Assembly (NCBI RefSeq): GCF_008327685.1
Contig: NZ_BDDE01000023.1
Span: 1-64,000, forward strand
Length of the DNA: 64,000 nucleotides
Direction of reading: 5' to 3'
From: Actinomadura sp. K4S16
GTDB lineage: Bacteria; Actinomycetota; Actinomycetes; Streptosporangiales; Streptosporangiaceae
Below are positions 50,106 to 58,609 of the stretch, one piece after another; position 1 is the stretch's first letter; every line of letters starts with the position of its first letter. The position numbers and the translations under genes are program-made. The notes under the pieces were generated by a model. It made no database searches and was not told the DNA's origin. It saw only the letters and a program-made list of their open reading frames with translations.

Positions 50106-51356
50106 ATGGGTGTGCGGTACAGCCTGTACGACTACGGAATCCAGCAGGATCCGTATCCCGTTTACACGCAGTTACGGGAGGAGGCGCCGGTCCACCGCAA
50201 TGACGAGGAGGATTTCTGGGTCCTGTCGCGGCACGAGGACGTGACCGCGGCGTTCCGGGACTTCCGGAGGTTCTCCAGCGCCAACGGGATCCTGCTGGAA
50301 CCGTCGGTGTGGGGGCCGCAGGCGCGCAGGCACGCGTCGTTCCTCGCGCTGGACCCGCCCGAGCACACCCGGATGCGCGGGCTCGTGGCGAAGGCGCTCA
50401 CCCCGCGCCGCGTCGCCGACCTGGAGCCGCGGATCCGCGACATCGCGCGCGGCCACCTGGACCGGGCGCTGGACGGCGCGGAGTTCGACCTCGTGGCCGA
50501 CTACGCGGCGCCGCTCCCGATGGACGTCATCTCCGAGCTGCTCGGCGTCCCGGAGGTCGACCGCGGCGAACTGCGGCGGCTGGCCGACCCGATCGTGCAC
50601 CATCAGCAGGGCCTCCAAGACGTGACCCGGGCCTGCCACGAGGCGATCCCCGTCCTGGCGGGCCACTTCCACGACCTGATCGCCGAGCGCCGCGCGCGGC
50701 GCCGCGACGACCTGGTGTCGGCCCTGCTGTACGCCGCCGAGGGCGGCGACCACCTGACCGAGGCCGAGATCATCGGCGTGCTGCTCGTCCTGGTCGCGGC
50801 CGGCACCGGGACCGCCACGAATCTGATCTCCAACGCCTGGCACTGCGCCTGGCGGCATCTGGACCGCCCGTCCGCGGCGTTCGGGCGGGTCGGCGACTGG
50901 ATCGAGGAGACGCTGCGGCTGGAGGCCCCGGCGCAGGCCGACGGGCGCACGGTGACCGGGGAGTTCACCCTGCACGGCGTGACCGTCCCGGCCGGGGCAC
51001 GCGTCCTCCTGGTGCTCGGCGCGGCGAACCGCGACCCGCGCGTGTTCCGCGACCCCGACCGGTTCGACCTGGGCCGCGACACCACGGCCAAGATCAGCTT
51101 CGGGTCGGGCCGGCACTACTGCATCGGCGCGAACCTGGCCCGGCTGGAGGCCCGGATCGCACTGGAGGAACTGGCGGCCCGCGTCGGCGACTACGCCATC
51201 GACGAGGCCCGAGCCCGACGCCTCGCCTCGCCATACGTGCGCGGCTTCGCCGAGCTGCCGACCACCGCCGTCCCCACGGCGGACCGCTGGCCTCGATCGG
51301 CGGCGATCATGTCAACTCTCCGCGGGCCCAGGGCGTCGAACCGTCATGGGGCCTGA
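50106..51356 (+). CDS. Cytochrome P450
   Basis: The 416-residue P450 has the heme-ligand loop FGSGRHYCIGANLARLEARI, the K-helix E-x-x-R in WIEETLRLEAP, and an I-helix LLVLVAAGTGTATNLI, in which the usual acid-alcohol pair (E/D-T) reads GTGTAT. ALDPPEHTRMRGLVAKALTP is the typical C-helix. It hydroxylates or otherwise oxidises a small molecule with external redox partners; none is encoded nearby. Its 3' end overlaps the next gene by 11 bases. Confidence 0.93.
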   Translation: MGVRYSLYDYGIQQDPYPVYTQLREEAPVHRNDEEDFWVLSRHEDVTAAFRDFRRFSSANGILLEPSVWGPQARRHASFLALDPPEHTRMRGLVAKALTPRRVADLEPRIRDIARGHLDRALDGAEFDLVADYAAPLPMDVISELLGVPEVDRGELRRLADPIVHHQQGLQDVTRACHEAIPVLAGHFHDLIAERRARRRDDLVSALLYAAEGGDHLTEAEIIGVLLVLVAAGTGTATNLISNAWHCAWRHLDRPSAAFGRVGDWIEETLRLEAPAQADGRTVTGEFTLHGVTVPAGARVLLVLGAANRDPRVFRDPDRFDLGRDTTAKISFGSGRHYCIGANLARLEARIALEELAARVGDYAIDEARARRLASPYVRGFAELPTTAVPTADRWPRSAAIMSTLRGPRASNRHGA

Positions 51357-51654
51357 AGAAGAGCCGGTCGTCTCGGAACCGCGTACCGCATCGAACCCGG
51401 GCGACGCCCCGGCGTACCGTCTGGCGACGGCGAGCATGGTGCTGGGCGTTCTCGGGTTCCTTCCTTTCGGGCAGTTCGCCGTCGTGGCGATCGTCATGGG
51501 GCACGTCGCGCGCAGGCGGATCAGGCGGACCGGCGAGGGTGGCCGGGGCCGGGCGACCGCGGGCCTGGTCCTCGGCTATCTCTTCACGTGCCTTTGGGCG
51601 GGCATCCAGGGCACCACCGTGTGGGCCTACGGCGTCGCCTTCCACCTCTGGTGA
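51346..51654 (+). CDS. DUF4190 small membrane protein
   Basis: The 102-residue product has two TM segments (LATASMVLGVLGFLPFGQFA and RATAGLVLGYLFTCLWAGIQ) joined by VAIVMGHVARRRIRRTGEGG, the DUF4190 signature. Function unknown. It begins inside the end of the P450 gene and is probably co-transcribed. Confidence 0.75.
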   Translation: MGPEEEPVVSEPRTASNPGDAPAYRLATASMVLGVLGFLPFGQFAVVAIVMGHVARRRIRRTGEGGRGRATAGLVLGYLFTCLWAGIQGTTVWAYGVAFHLW

Positions 51655-51693
51655 CACGGTGCGTCGTCTGACCTGCCCCCGGCCGGCCGGCCC

Positions 51694-52887
51694 TCAGGCG
51701 TGTTCGCGGTAGCGCGGGTTGGTCGCGTGCCATTCGAAGCCGCCGCCCATCCAGGCGCGCAGGCCGCGCAGGAACCGCTGGAGCTCGGGGGAGGGGACGG
51801 CCGCCAGGTCCCGGTGGCCGGCCTCGAAGTCGCGGACGAGGTCGTTGTGGAGGCCCACGGCGGCCTCGGTCGCCTCCTCCACCGAGCAGCCCCGGTCGGC
51901 GGCGATCAGAAGGACCAGGTTGCAGACCGGGTTCTCGTCGGCGGCGTCCTTGGCCACCGAGTGCAGGTCGTTCACGATCACGCTCGCCGTCCCGGCCTGG
52001 AAGGCGGCCCGGCGGACGCGCGGATCGTAGAACAGGCGGCCCGGCACCTCGTAGCCGCCGACGACGTCGATCAGCGTCATCGAGGTGTAGAAGCTGTCGT
52101 GCTGGCGCGCTGCGAGGTACTCCCAGGCGGGCGGGTGCTCGCCGGTCTCGCGCCACGCCGCGTAGGCGGTCCAGCTCACGAACATGGCGAAGGTCGAGTA
52201 GCAGACGCGCTGGACCTGCGCGTGGGACGCGTGGCGCCTCAGGTGGCCGACGGCCGAGCCGAGCATCCGCAGGACGAGGTCGTCGTGCAGGGCCTCGCGC
52301 AGCGGCGGGGTGAACTCGCCCGCCGGCGGGACCGGGTCCATGGCCGACATCACCAGCGTGAGGCGCTGCGGCAGCCGCGCGGGCACGGCGCCGAGCGCGG
52401 TGTCGTCGGCGTAGTAGTCGTCGGCCGCCCACCAGCCCGCGTTCAGCTGCGCGGCGACGAGCAGGGCGTCGGGGTCGTCGGTGTCGGGGTGGGCGAGGGT
52501 GACCAGCCGCCCGAAGGCCGCCTTGCCCAGCGCGTCGAGCTCGTGGTCGTCGAACCCGCGGTCGCGCGCCCAGGCGAGCAGCCGGGCGTCCACCTCGGCG
52601 GCGAGGGCGTCGTCGACGCGCTCGACGACCGGGCAGTACAGCGGCGAGTGCGACCCGTCGCCCCAGTCGCGCTCGACGTAGCCGGGCCCGCCGCCGCCGA
52701 CCGGACGCGGGTGCGTCCCGGCCAGGAGGTCGCCGTAGGGCACCTCCCGGCTGGGCCACGCCGCGGCGATCAGCGACGGCAGGGACACCGCGCCGGTCCC
52801 GGGGCCGGACGGTCCCGCCGGGCGGGGTTCCGCGGACGAGCCGTACGGCGCGTGGCGGCCGCTGCACCCGTGGTGCGTCGCTTCCAT
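51694..52887 (-). CDS. 2-methylisoborneol synthase
   Basis: The 397-residue class I terpene synthase has the metal motifs GWWAADDYYADDTALG (Asp-rich) and VNDLHSVAKDAADENPVCNL (NSE type). GFEWHATNPRYREHA at the end is typical of this group. It cyclises 2-methylgeranyl diphosphate to the earthy odorant 2-methylisoborneol. The substrate-making methyltransferase is encoded 52 bases upstream on the same strand. The proline-rich N-terminal segment (residues 1-50) is usual for these enzymes. Confidence 0.92.
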   Translation of the reverse strand: MEATHHGCSGRHAPYGSSAEPRPAGPSGPGTGAVSLPSLIAAAWPSREVPYGDLLAGTHPRPVGGGGPGYVERDWGDGSHSPLYCPVVERVDDALAAEVDARLLAWARDRGFDDHELDALGKAAFGRLVTLAHPDTDDPDALLVAAQLNAGWWAADDYYADDTALGAVPARLPQRLTLVMSAMDPVPPAGEFTPPLREALHDDLVLRMLGSAVGHLRRHASHAQVQRVCYSTFAMFVSWTAYAAWRETGEHPPAWEYLAARQHDSFYTSMTLIDVVGGYEVPGRLFYDPRVRRAAFQAGTASVIVNDLHSVAKDAADENPVCNLVLLIAADRGCSVEEATEAAVGLHNDLVRDFEAGHRDLAAVPSPELQRFLRGLRAWMGGGFEWHATNPRYREHA

Positions 52888-52939
52888 GTAGTGCTCACCT
52901 ACCTCTGCCCGAAGGCGACCGGTCCGGCGTTGACGGGGG

Positions 52940-53776
52940 TCAGATCCGATCGGCGGCGATGAGCAGGTACTGGAAGCTTCCGTCGCGGTAGGCCTCCAGG
53001 AAGGCGCCCTCGATGCCGGTCGCGACCGGCGACTTCTCGCGCAGCTCCCAATACGGGATCGTGTCGGCGGTCAGGTCGACCACGGTGACGGGCACGAGCC
53101 GGTTGGCGGCCATCGCGCGGAAGTAGGCGCTGCGCGGGTGGATGTCGCACACGTAGTGGGCGTTGATCGTGGACACCGCCCTGGACGGCAGCCCGTACAC
53201 GTCGTTGTAGCAGCCGGTGATGGTGACGTACCTGCCGCCGCGGGCGAGCAGCCGGGAGTGCTCCGCGAACAGGTCGTCGAGGACGGTGTACATCGTCGAC
53301 TCGTTGTTCCAGACCGCCTGGAACGCGCCCGCCTCGAAACCCGTGTCGAGCATGTTCTTGAAGTGGAACCGGACCCGGTCCGACACGCCGCGCTCGACGG
53401 CCTGCTCGTTGGCGAAGTCGACCTGGGACTGGGAGATCGACACGCCGTCGACCCGGCAGCCGAAGGCGGCGTTGGCCATGATGCTGGAGCCGCCGCGCCC
53501 GGAGCCGGCGTCCAGCAGCCGGTGGTCGGGCCGGATGTCGCCGAGGTGGTCGAGCAGGAACCGGGCCTGGGCGTTCTCCAGCCGGTGCAGCTCGGTGATG
53601 ATCGCCTGCTCGCGGGCGTCCTCCGGGGTCTCCAGGACCGACCAGTCCACCTCGCCGATCCCGTAGTGGTGGTGGTAGATCCCGGACACGTCGCCGAGGC
53701 GCAGGTTGACGGGGTTGCGCTCGGTGTTCCAGTAGGTGGCGACGTCGTGCTGGTAGACGCTGGCGATGGCCGTCAT
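52940..53776 (-). CDS. Geranyl diphosphate 2-C-methyltransferase
   Basis: The 278-residue SAM-dependent methyltransferase has motif I LLDAGSGRGGSSIMANAAFG, GVSISQSQVDFANEQAVERG and the substrate-site segment AVWNNESTMYTVLDDLFAEH. DVATYWNTERNPVNLRLGDV and GIYHHHYGIGEVDWSV near the N-terminus match the GPP methyltransferase family. It makes 2-methyl-GPP for the terpene synthase downstream. It is the first gene of the pair; no cyclic-nucleotide-binding gene, the common third partner, is next to it. Confidence 0.93.
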   Translation of the reverse strand: MTAIASVYQHDVATYWNTERNPVNLRLGDVSGIYHHHYGIGEVDWSVLETPEDAREQAIITELHRLENAQARFLLDHLGDIRPDHRLLDAGSGRGGSSIMANAAFGCRVDGVSISQSQVDFANEQAVERGVSDRVRFHFKNMLDTGFEAGAFQAVWNNESTMYTVLDDLFAEHSRLLARGGRYVTITGCYNDVYGLPSRAVSTINAHYVCDIHPRSAYFRAMAANRLVPVTVVDLTADTIPYWELREKSPVATGIEGAFLEAYRDGSFQYLLIAADRI

Positions 53777-53981
53777 GAACGCTTTCCTCCACGCGGTCGG
53801 GGGGTTCGAATCACGGGTTGAAAGCTAACGGTGACCGTCCGTGTCCGAAAGGGCGGTGTTCAGCACAGAAGGAAGGCACCCCCGTAAGGGGAATGTTCCA
53901 CCCCGGACACTCCCGTGCCGCCCGTGCCGTCCGGGATGCGCGTTCCGTCCGGAAAGGGGGTACTACCTGGTCAGGGGCGTG

Positions 53982-54626
53982 CTATCCGAGCAGGGGGCGC
54001 GGCTCGCGGCCCTGGCGGTGCGGGTTGCTGACTGCCAGGTAGAGCAGGACCATGCCGACGATCTGGGCGAGGTGGTAGACCGACGTCGGGTCCAGGGCGA
54101 CGAGGCGGGCGAGGGCCGGGTCGATCGCCTTGGTCGCGGCCGCCGCGGCGCTGGCCGCGAGCGCGGCGATCACCGGCCCGGCCATCGGGTGGCGGTGCAG
54201 GGCCGCCCAGCCCCACAGCGCGAGGATGCACGCCATCGTCAGGCTCTCGCAGGCCAGCAGGGCGCCGACCCCGGCGTGGCCGGTGACCGCGAGGACGGCG
54301 TAGGCGCCGATCCCGACCGAGCGCAGCAGCCAGAACGTCCTGCCGTGGCGCGGGCCGAGCACCTCGGCGACGGTGGCCGCCAGCAGGTAGGACACCGCGA
54401 CGACGACCATGGCGCTGATCAGGGCCCAGCTCGGCCCCGACCACCGCTCGGAGTGCTTGACCACGCCGTGGTGGACGAACCCCGCGAGCGCCGCGATCCC
54501 GGCCCACCAGAAGGACCTGCGCCAGTGCGGATGCGCCGCCTGGGCGCGCCCCAGCCGGACCGCGAGCGCCACCACGACCAGGCCGAGAGCGAGGTCGCTC
54601 AGTGCGGGCGCGGGTTCGGCGAGCAT
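53982..54626 (-). CDS. Multi-pass membrane protein, unassigned
   Basis: The 214-residue product has about seven hydrophobic segments, beginning LSDLALGLVVVALAVRLGRA and including FWWAGIAALAGFVHHGVVKH, ALISAMVVVAVSYLLAATVA and HLAQIVGMVLLYLAVSNPHR. A histidine-bearing helix (HHG near residue 50) recalls heme or hemolysin-III-like membrane families, but I cannot name it. ATG 54626 is used; the longer frame overlaps the rtcB gene in antisense. Confidence 0.6.
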   Translation of the reverse strand: MLAEPAPALSDLALGLVVVALAVRLGRAQAAHPHWRRSFWWAGIAALAGFVHHGVVKHSERWSGPSWALISAMVVVAVSYLLAATVAEVLGPRHGRTFWLLRSVGIGAYAVLAVTGHAGVGALLACESLTMACILALWGWAALHRHPMAGPVIAALAASAAAAATKAIDPALARLVALDPTSVYHLAQIVGMVLLYLAVSNPHRQGREPRPLLG

Positions 54627-54694
54627 GTTCCGCACGCTACCGGCACGGTCTCTGGAGATCCTCGGTCGGCCGCCGCCGCGCCGGGAGCATGAGC

Positions 54695-54718
54695 GGCGGG
54701 GCGGGGGGTAGCCCCGCC
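54695..54718 (+). promoter_or_regulatory. Hairpin at the rtcB start codon
   Basis: GGCGGGGC (54695-54702) pairs perfectly with GCCCCGCC (54711-54718); the 8-base loop GGGGGGTA holds the only Shine-Dalgarno-like sequence, and the GTG start is two bases after the stem. Translation would need the stem to open or the ribosome to use the loop. Confidence 0.5.
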
Positions 54719-54720
54719 TT

Positions 54721-56139
54721 GTGGACGTCGACCTGGTCGAGGACGGCCCGTACCGGTTCCGGATCGAGCCGGTGGGCGCCATGCGCGTGCCCGGCGTGGT
54801 GTTCGCGTCGCGGGAGCTGCTGGCGCCCGCGGACAACGCGGTCGGACAGGTCGCCGCCGTCGCCACGCTCCCGGGAGTGGTCGAGGCGTCCTACGCGATG
54901 CCCGACATCCACCTGGGGTACGGCTTCCCGATCGGCGGCGTGGCGGCGACCGACCCGCGTGAGGGCGGCGTGGTCTCGCCCGGAGGCGTCGGGTTCGACA
55001 TCTCGTGCGGCGTGAGGCTGCTCGCGGCGGACATCGACGCCGCCGGGCTCGGGCCCGTCCTGCAAGACCTGATGGACGGCCTCGACCCCGTCATCCCGCG
55101 CGGCATGGGCAAGGGCGCGGTCTGGCATCTGCCCGGACGGCGGGAGCTGACCGGCATCCTCACCGGCGGGTCGCGGTACGCGGTCGAGCAGGGCCACGGG
55201 GACGAGCGCGACCTGCGCCGGTGCGAGGACGGCGGGGCCGTCGCCGACGCCGACCCCGGCCCGGTGAGCGAGCGGGCCGTGGAACGCGGCGCCCGCCAGG
55301 TCGGCAGCCTCGGCTCCGGCAACCACTTCCTGGAGGTGCAGCGGGTCGCCGAGGTGTACGACGCGGACGTGGCCGAGGTTTTCGGGCTGCGGGCCGGGCA
55401 GGTCTGCGTCATGATCCACTGCGGCTCGCGGGGGCTGGGCCACCAGATCTGCACCGACCACGTCCGGGCGATGGAGCGGGCGATGCCGCGGTACGGCATC
55501 GAGGTGCCCGACCGGCAGCTCGCCTGCACCCCGGTCGACTCCGCCGAGGGCCGCGCCTATCTCGGCGCGATGGCGGCGGCGGCCAACTACGGCCGCGCCA
55601 ACCGGCAGCTGCTCACCGAGGCGGCGCGCCGGGTGTTCCAGCGGGTCGCGGGCGCCCGGCTCGACCTGGTCTACGACGTCTCGCACAACCTGGCCAAACT
55701 CGAAGAGCACACCGTGGACGGACGGCGGCGCCGGCTGTGCGTGCACCGCAAGGGGGCCACCCGCGCACTTCCGCCCGGCCATCACGATCTGCCGCCTGAC
55801 CTGCGCGAAGCCGGTCAGCCGGTGCTGATCCCGGGGACGATGGGCACCTCGTCCTACGTCCTGACGGGCGTGCCGGGCGGGCCCGCGTTCTCCTCCACGT
55901 GCCACGGCGCCGGACGCGTGCAGAGCCGCCACCAGGCCGCCCGCGGCGTCAGCGGCAAGCAGTTGCGGTCGACGCTGGAGGAGCAGGGCATCGCGGTGCG
56001 GCCGTCGTCGTGGCGCGGCCTGGCCGAGGAGGCGCCGGACGCCTACAAGGACGTGTCCGCCGTGGTCGAGGCCGGCGAGGGCGCGGGGCTCTGCCGCAAG
56101 GTCGCCCGCCTCGTCCCGCTGGGCGTCGTCAAGGGCTGA
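54721..56139 (+). CDS. rtcB: RNA-splicing ligase RtcB
   Basis: The 472-residue ligase shows the RtcB active-site segments: GGVGFDISCGVRLLAAD (metal Asp and Cys), GSLGSGNHFLEVQRVAE, IHCGSRGLGHQI, YDVSHNLAKLEEHTVDG, and FSSTCHGAGRVQSRHQA with the guanylylated histidine. It joins RNA 3'-phosphate or 2',3'-cyclic phosphate ends to 5'-OH ends with GTP and Mn. Archease, its activator, is encoded convergently 24 bases away. The start is GTG 54721, placed at a hairpin. Confidence 0.94.
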   Translation: MDVDLVEDGPYRFRIEPVGAMRVPGVVFASRELLAPADNAVGQVAAVATLPGVVEASYAMPDIHLGYGFPIGGVAATDPREGGVVSPGGVGFDISCGVRLLAADIDAAGLGPVLQDLMDGLDPVIPRGMGKGAVWHLPGRRELTGILTGGSRYAVEQGHGDERDLRRCEDGGAVADADPGPVSERAVERGARQVGSLGSGNHFLEVQRVAEVYDADVAEVFGLRAGQVCVMIHCGSRGLGHQICTDHVRAMERAMPRYGIEVPDRQLACTPVDSAEGRAYLGAMAAAANYGRANRQLLTEAARRVFQRVAGARLDLVYDVSHNLAKLEEHTVDGRRRRLCVHRKGATRALPPGHHDLPPDLREAGQPVLIPGTMGTSSYVLTGVPGGPAFSSTCHGAGRVQSRHQAARGVSGKQLRSTLEEQGIAVRPSSWRGLAEEAPDAYKDVSAVVEAGEGAGLCRKVARLVPLGVVKG

Positions 56140-56162
56140 TCCGCAGGCACACACCGCGCCGG

Positions 56163-56588
56163 TCAGACGTCGATGGTCACGGCGCAGGACCAGCCGCGGG
56201 CGTCCCGGCCGAAGCGCAGGTCGTGCAGCGACACCGCCTTGGGCGCCGCTCCCGTCCCGGCCGCCTCCGCCGCGTCGCCGACGGGCAGCCGGGCGGTGAG
56301 CCCGCCGTCCGGCGCCTCGGCGATCTCGGCGTCCAGGGCGAGGACGCCGTCCACGTCCAGGCGGTAGATCACCTCGTCCAGCACGGCCACGAGGAGGTCC
56401 GCGTCGGGTCCCGGCGGCATGTCCATCCGGATCTCGCCCGCCGGGCGGACGCCTGAGACGTCGGCGAACGACTCCACGAGCCCGGCCACCGCCTCGGCGA
56501 CGCAGCGCTCCCGCGTCGGCCCCCACGCCTCGATCCGCAGGTCCGCGGTGTGCGGGACGCCGCGATGCCCGCTCCCGGGATGCGACAT
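56163..56588 (-). CDS. Archease
   Basis: The 141-residue product has the archease core GVPHTADLRIEAWGPTRERC, AVLDEVIYRLDVDGVLAL and GWSCAVTIDV, with the metal-binding HTAD and the C-terminal Asp. Archease speeds RtcB guanylylation and allows multiple turnovers. ATG 56588 is used; the longer frame to 56672 has no family similarity. It lies tail to tail with rtcB instead of in an operon. Confidence 0.88.
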   Translation of the reverse strand: MSHPGSGHRGVPHTADLRIEAWGPTRERCVAEAVAGLVESFADVSGVRPAGEIRMDMPPGPDADLLVAVLDEVIYRLDVDGVLALDAEIAEAPDGGLTARLPVGDAAEAAGTGAAPKAVSLHDLRFGRDARGWSCAVTIDV

Positions 56589-56767
56589 GACCGGACGGCT
56601 ACCCGGCCCCGGCCAGGCGAAACGGCGTCGGGCGGGCCGGCGCCGGGCGCCCCGTTCCCGCTCGGAGATCATCTGGGCCTCGGGCGAGCGGCATGGTGAC
56701 GCAAAATCATGACCCGTGCGGCGCCTGTTCCTCCGCGGGCGGGAAGTGTCCCCTCTGGAGGTGGACT

Positions 56768-57841
56768 GTGGACAGGAACGCGAGGACGAAGGCGTGCGCG
56801 GCGGCCGCGGCGGGGGCCCTGGTGCTCGCCGGATGCAGCGGCGGCACCAAGAACGCCGAGAACGCCGGGAACACCGCGTCGGGCCAGACGTCGCCGCCGG
56901 TCTCGGGGGCGGGATCGGACCTGGAGCGGCAGTACGAGAGGGTCGTGGACGCCGTCCTGCCGTCGGTCGTGAAGATCCAGACCGATCAGGGGGAGGGGTC
57001 GGGGGTCGTCTTCGACGCCCAGGGGGACATCGTCACCAACGCCCACGTGGTCGCCGGGGCGAAGAAGATCGAGGTCACCTCCTCCGGCGGCGGGTCCCCG
57101 GCGAACGCCTCCCTGGTCGGCGCGTTCGCCGCCGACGACCTGGCCGTCGTCCGGGTGAAGGGCGGGTCGCTGAAACCGGCCTCGTGGGGCGAGTCGGGCA
57201 AGGCCCGGGTCGGGCAGATCGTCCTCGCGATGGGCAATCCGCTCGGCCTCTCCGGAAGCGTGACGAACGGGATCGTCTCCGCGCTGCACCGCACGGTGTC
57301 GACCAAGGGGCAGGGCTCCTTCCAGGGGTCCACGATCGCCGACGCCATCCAGACGAGCGCGGACATCAACCCGGGCAACAGCGGCGGCGCCCTGGTCACC
57401 CTCGACGGCCAGGTGATCGGCATCCCCACCGCGGCGGCGTCCGACCCGCAGATCGGCGCCGCGGCGCCCGGCATCGGGTTCGCGACGCCGAGCGACACCG
57501 TCAAGCGGATCGTCCCGCAGCTCATCGAGTCGGGGAAGGTGTCGAACTCCGGCCGCGCCGCGCTCGGCGTCGTGGTGCGCACGATCGTCGACCCGCAGAC
57601 CGGCCGCCGGTCGGTCGCCGTCGTGGAGGTGCAGAAGGGCGGCGGGGCGGCCGCGGCGGGGATCCGGCCGGGCGACCTGATCCTCTCGGTGAACGGCACC
57701 GCGACGCCCGACCAGAGCGCGCTGACCACCGTCCTGGCGAACCTCAAGCCCGGCGACAAGGTGAAGGTCGAGATCCAGAAGTCGGACGGCTCGAAGCGGC
57801 AGGTCCAGGTGACGCTCGGCCAGCTGCCCGGGGGCGGCTGA
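56768..57841 (+). CDS. HtrA/DegP-like serine protease lipoprotein with PDZ domain
   Basis: GTG 56768 follows GGAGG and opens a 357-residue lipoprotein with the lipobox LVLAGCSGG (Cys near residue 23). The trypsin-like domain has the triad His in DIVTNAHVVAG, Asp in AADDLAVVRV and Ser in NPGNSGGALVTLDG. A single PDZ domain (RAALGVVVRTIVD to KSDGSKRQVQVTLG) ends the protein. It should degrade or sense misfolded proteins outside the membrane. No two-component genes adjoin it. Confidence 0.92.
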   Translation: MDRNARTKACAAAAAGALVLAGCSGGTKNAENAGNTASGQTSPPVSGAGSDLERQYERVVDAVLPSVVKIQTDQGEGSGVVFDAQGDIVTNAHVVAGAKKIEVTSSGGGSPANASLVGAFAADDLAVVRVKGGSLKPASWGESGKARVGQIVLAMGNPLGLSGSVTNGIVSALHRTVSTKGQGSFQGSTIADAIQTSADINPGNSGGALVTLDGQVIGIPTAAASDPQIGAAAPGIGFATPSDTVKRIVPQLIESGKVSNSGRAALGVVVRTIVDPQTGRRSVAVVEVQKGGGAAAAGIRPGDLILSVNGTATPDQSALTTVLANLKPGDKVKVEIQKSDGSKRQVQVTLGQLPGGG

Positions 57842-57881
57842 CCTTTCGGGCCGCGGGTTCCCGTACCGGGTTGACGGGGGC

Positions 57882-57911
57882 CTGTACGCGAGTACAGTGT
57901 ACAAACGTACA
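57882..57911. promoter_or_regulatory. Two adjoining TetR operators over the exporter promoter
   Basis: CTGTAC-gcga-GTACAG (57882-57897) and TGTAC-aaac-GTACA (57898-57911) are perfect inverted repeats placed side by side. They cover a promoter candidate with TTGACG at 57871 and TACAGT 16 bases later, about 30 bases before the tetR-type ATG. Autorepression of the operon is expected. Confidence 0.7.
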
Positions 57912-57940
57912 GGTTGCTGAACATCGGTACAGGAGTGGGA

Positions 57941-58609
57941 ATGGCAGTGCACGAGCGGGCCGAGGACCTGACCGGGCGCGCCCGGATCAGGGACGCGGCC
58001 CTGCTGGAGTTCGCCGAGCACGGGGTGAAGGGCGCGACGATCCGGGGCATCGCGAAGGCCGCCGGGGTGTCGCCCGCCCTCGTCCAGCACCACTACGGGA
58101 CGAAGGAGGCGCTGCGCGCGGCCTGCGACGAGCAGGTGATCGAGGTCATCCGCGAGACCAAGCAGGAGGCGCTGCAGGGCGGGATGGCCAACCCGAGCTT
58201 CCTCTCGATCGCCCTGCGGACGGCCCTGCCGATCCAGCGCTACATGGCCCGCGCCCTGGCCGACGGCTCGGCGGCCGCGGCGGCGCTCTTCGACGAGGCC
58301 GTCGCGTTCAGCGAGGAGATGCTCGCGCGCGGCGCGCCCGGCATGGCCAAGCCGACCACCGACGACCTGCACGGCTACGCGACGGTCATGACCGGCATGA
58401 GCTTCGGCCTGATCGTCCTGCACGAGCACATGTCCCGGTCGCTCGGCGCCGACGTCCTGATGGGCGGCGGCTACCCCCGGATGGCACTGGCGATGCTGGA
58501 CGTCCTCGACGACCGGCTCCTGTCGCCCGAACTGGTCGCGCAGACGCGCGCCGCACTGAAGAACCTGCCCGCCGCCGGCGGGCGGCCCCTCGACGAGGAG
58601 GACCGGTGA
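57941..58609 (+). CDS. TetR-family repressor of the ABC exporter operon
   Basis: The 222-residue protein has the TetR HTH (IRDAALLEFAEHGVKGATIR, GIAKAAGVSPALVQHHYGTK) and a helical ligand domain. ATG 57941 follows GGAG. The ABC ATP-binding gene starts within its stop (GTGA), so all three genes form one operon behind twin palindromic operators. This is the standard plan of drug-responsive exporters. Confidence 0.9.
   Translation: MAVHERAEDLTGRARIRDAALLEFAEHGVKGATIRGIAKAAGVSPALVQHHYGTKEALRAACDEQVIEVIRETKQEALQGGMANPSFLSIALRTALPIQRYMARALADGSAAAAALFDEAVAFSEEMLARGAPGMAKPTTDDLHGYATVMTGMSFGLIVLHEHMSRSLGADVLMGGGYPRMALAMLDVLDDRLLSPELVAQTRAALKNLPAAGGRPLDEEDR

Noticed and set aside
49222..53776. A larger biosynthetic gene cluster around the P450 and the terpene synthase
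   Set aside because: The P450 is on the opposite strand with its own partner gene, and no further tailoring or synthase genes are present; only the two-gene methylisoborneol unit is supported.
54637..56526. 629-codon minus-strand frame opposite rtcB
   Set aside because: Mirror frame of rtcB with no recognisable motif; the GC bias suppresses stop codons there.
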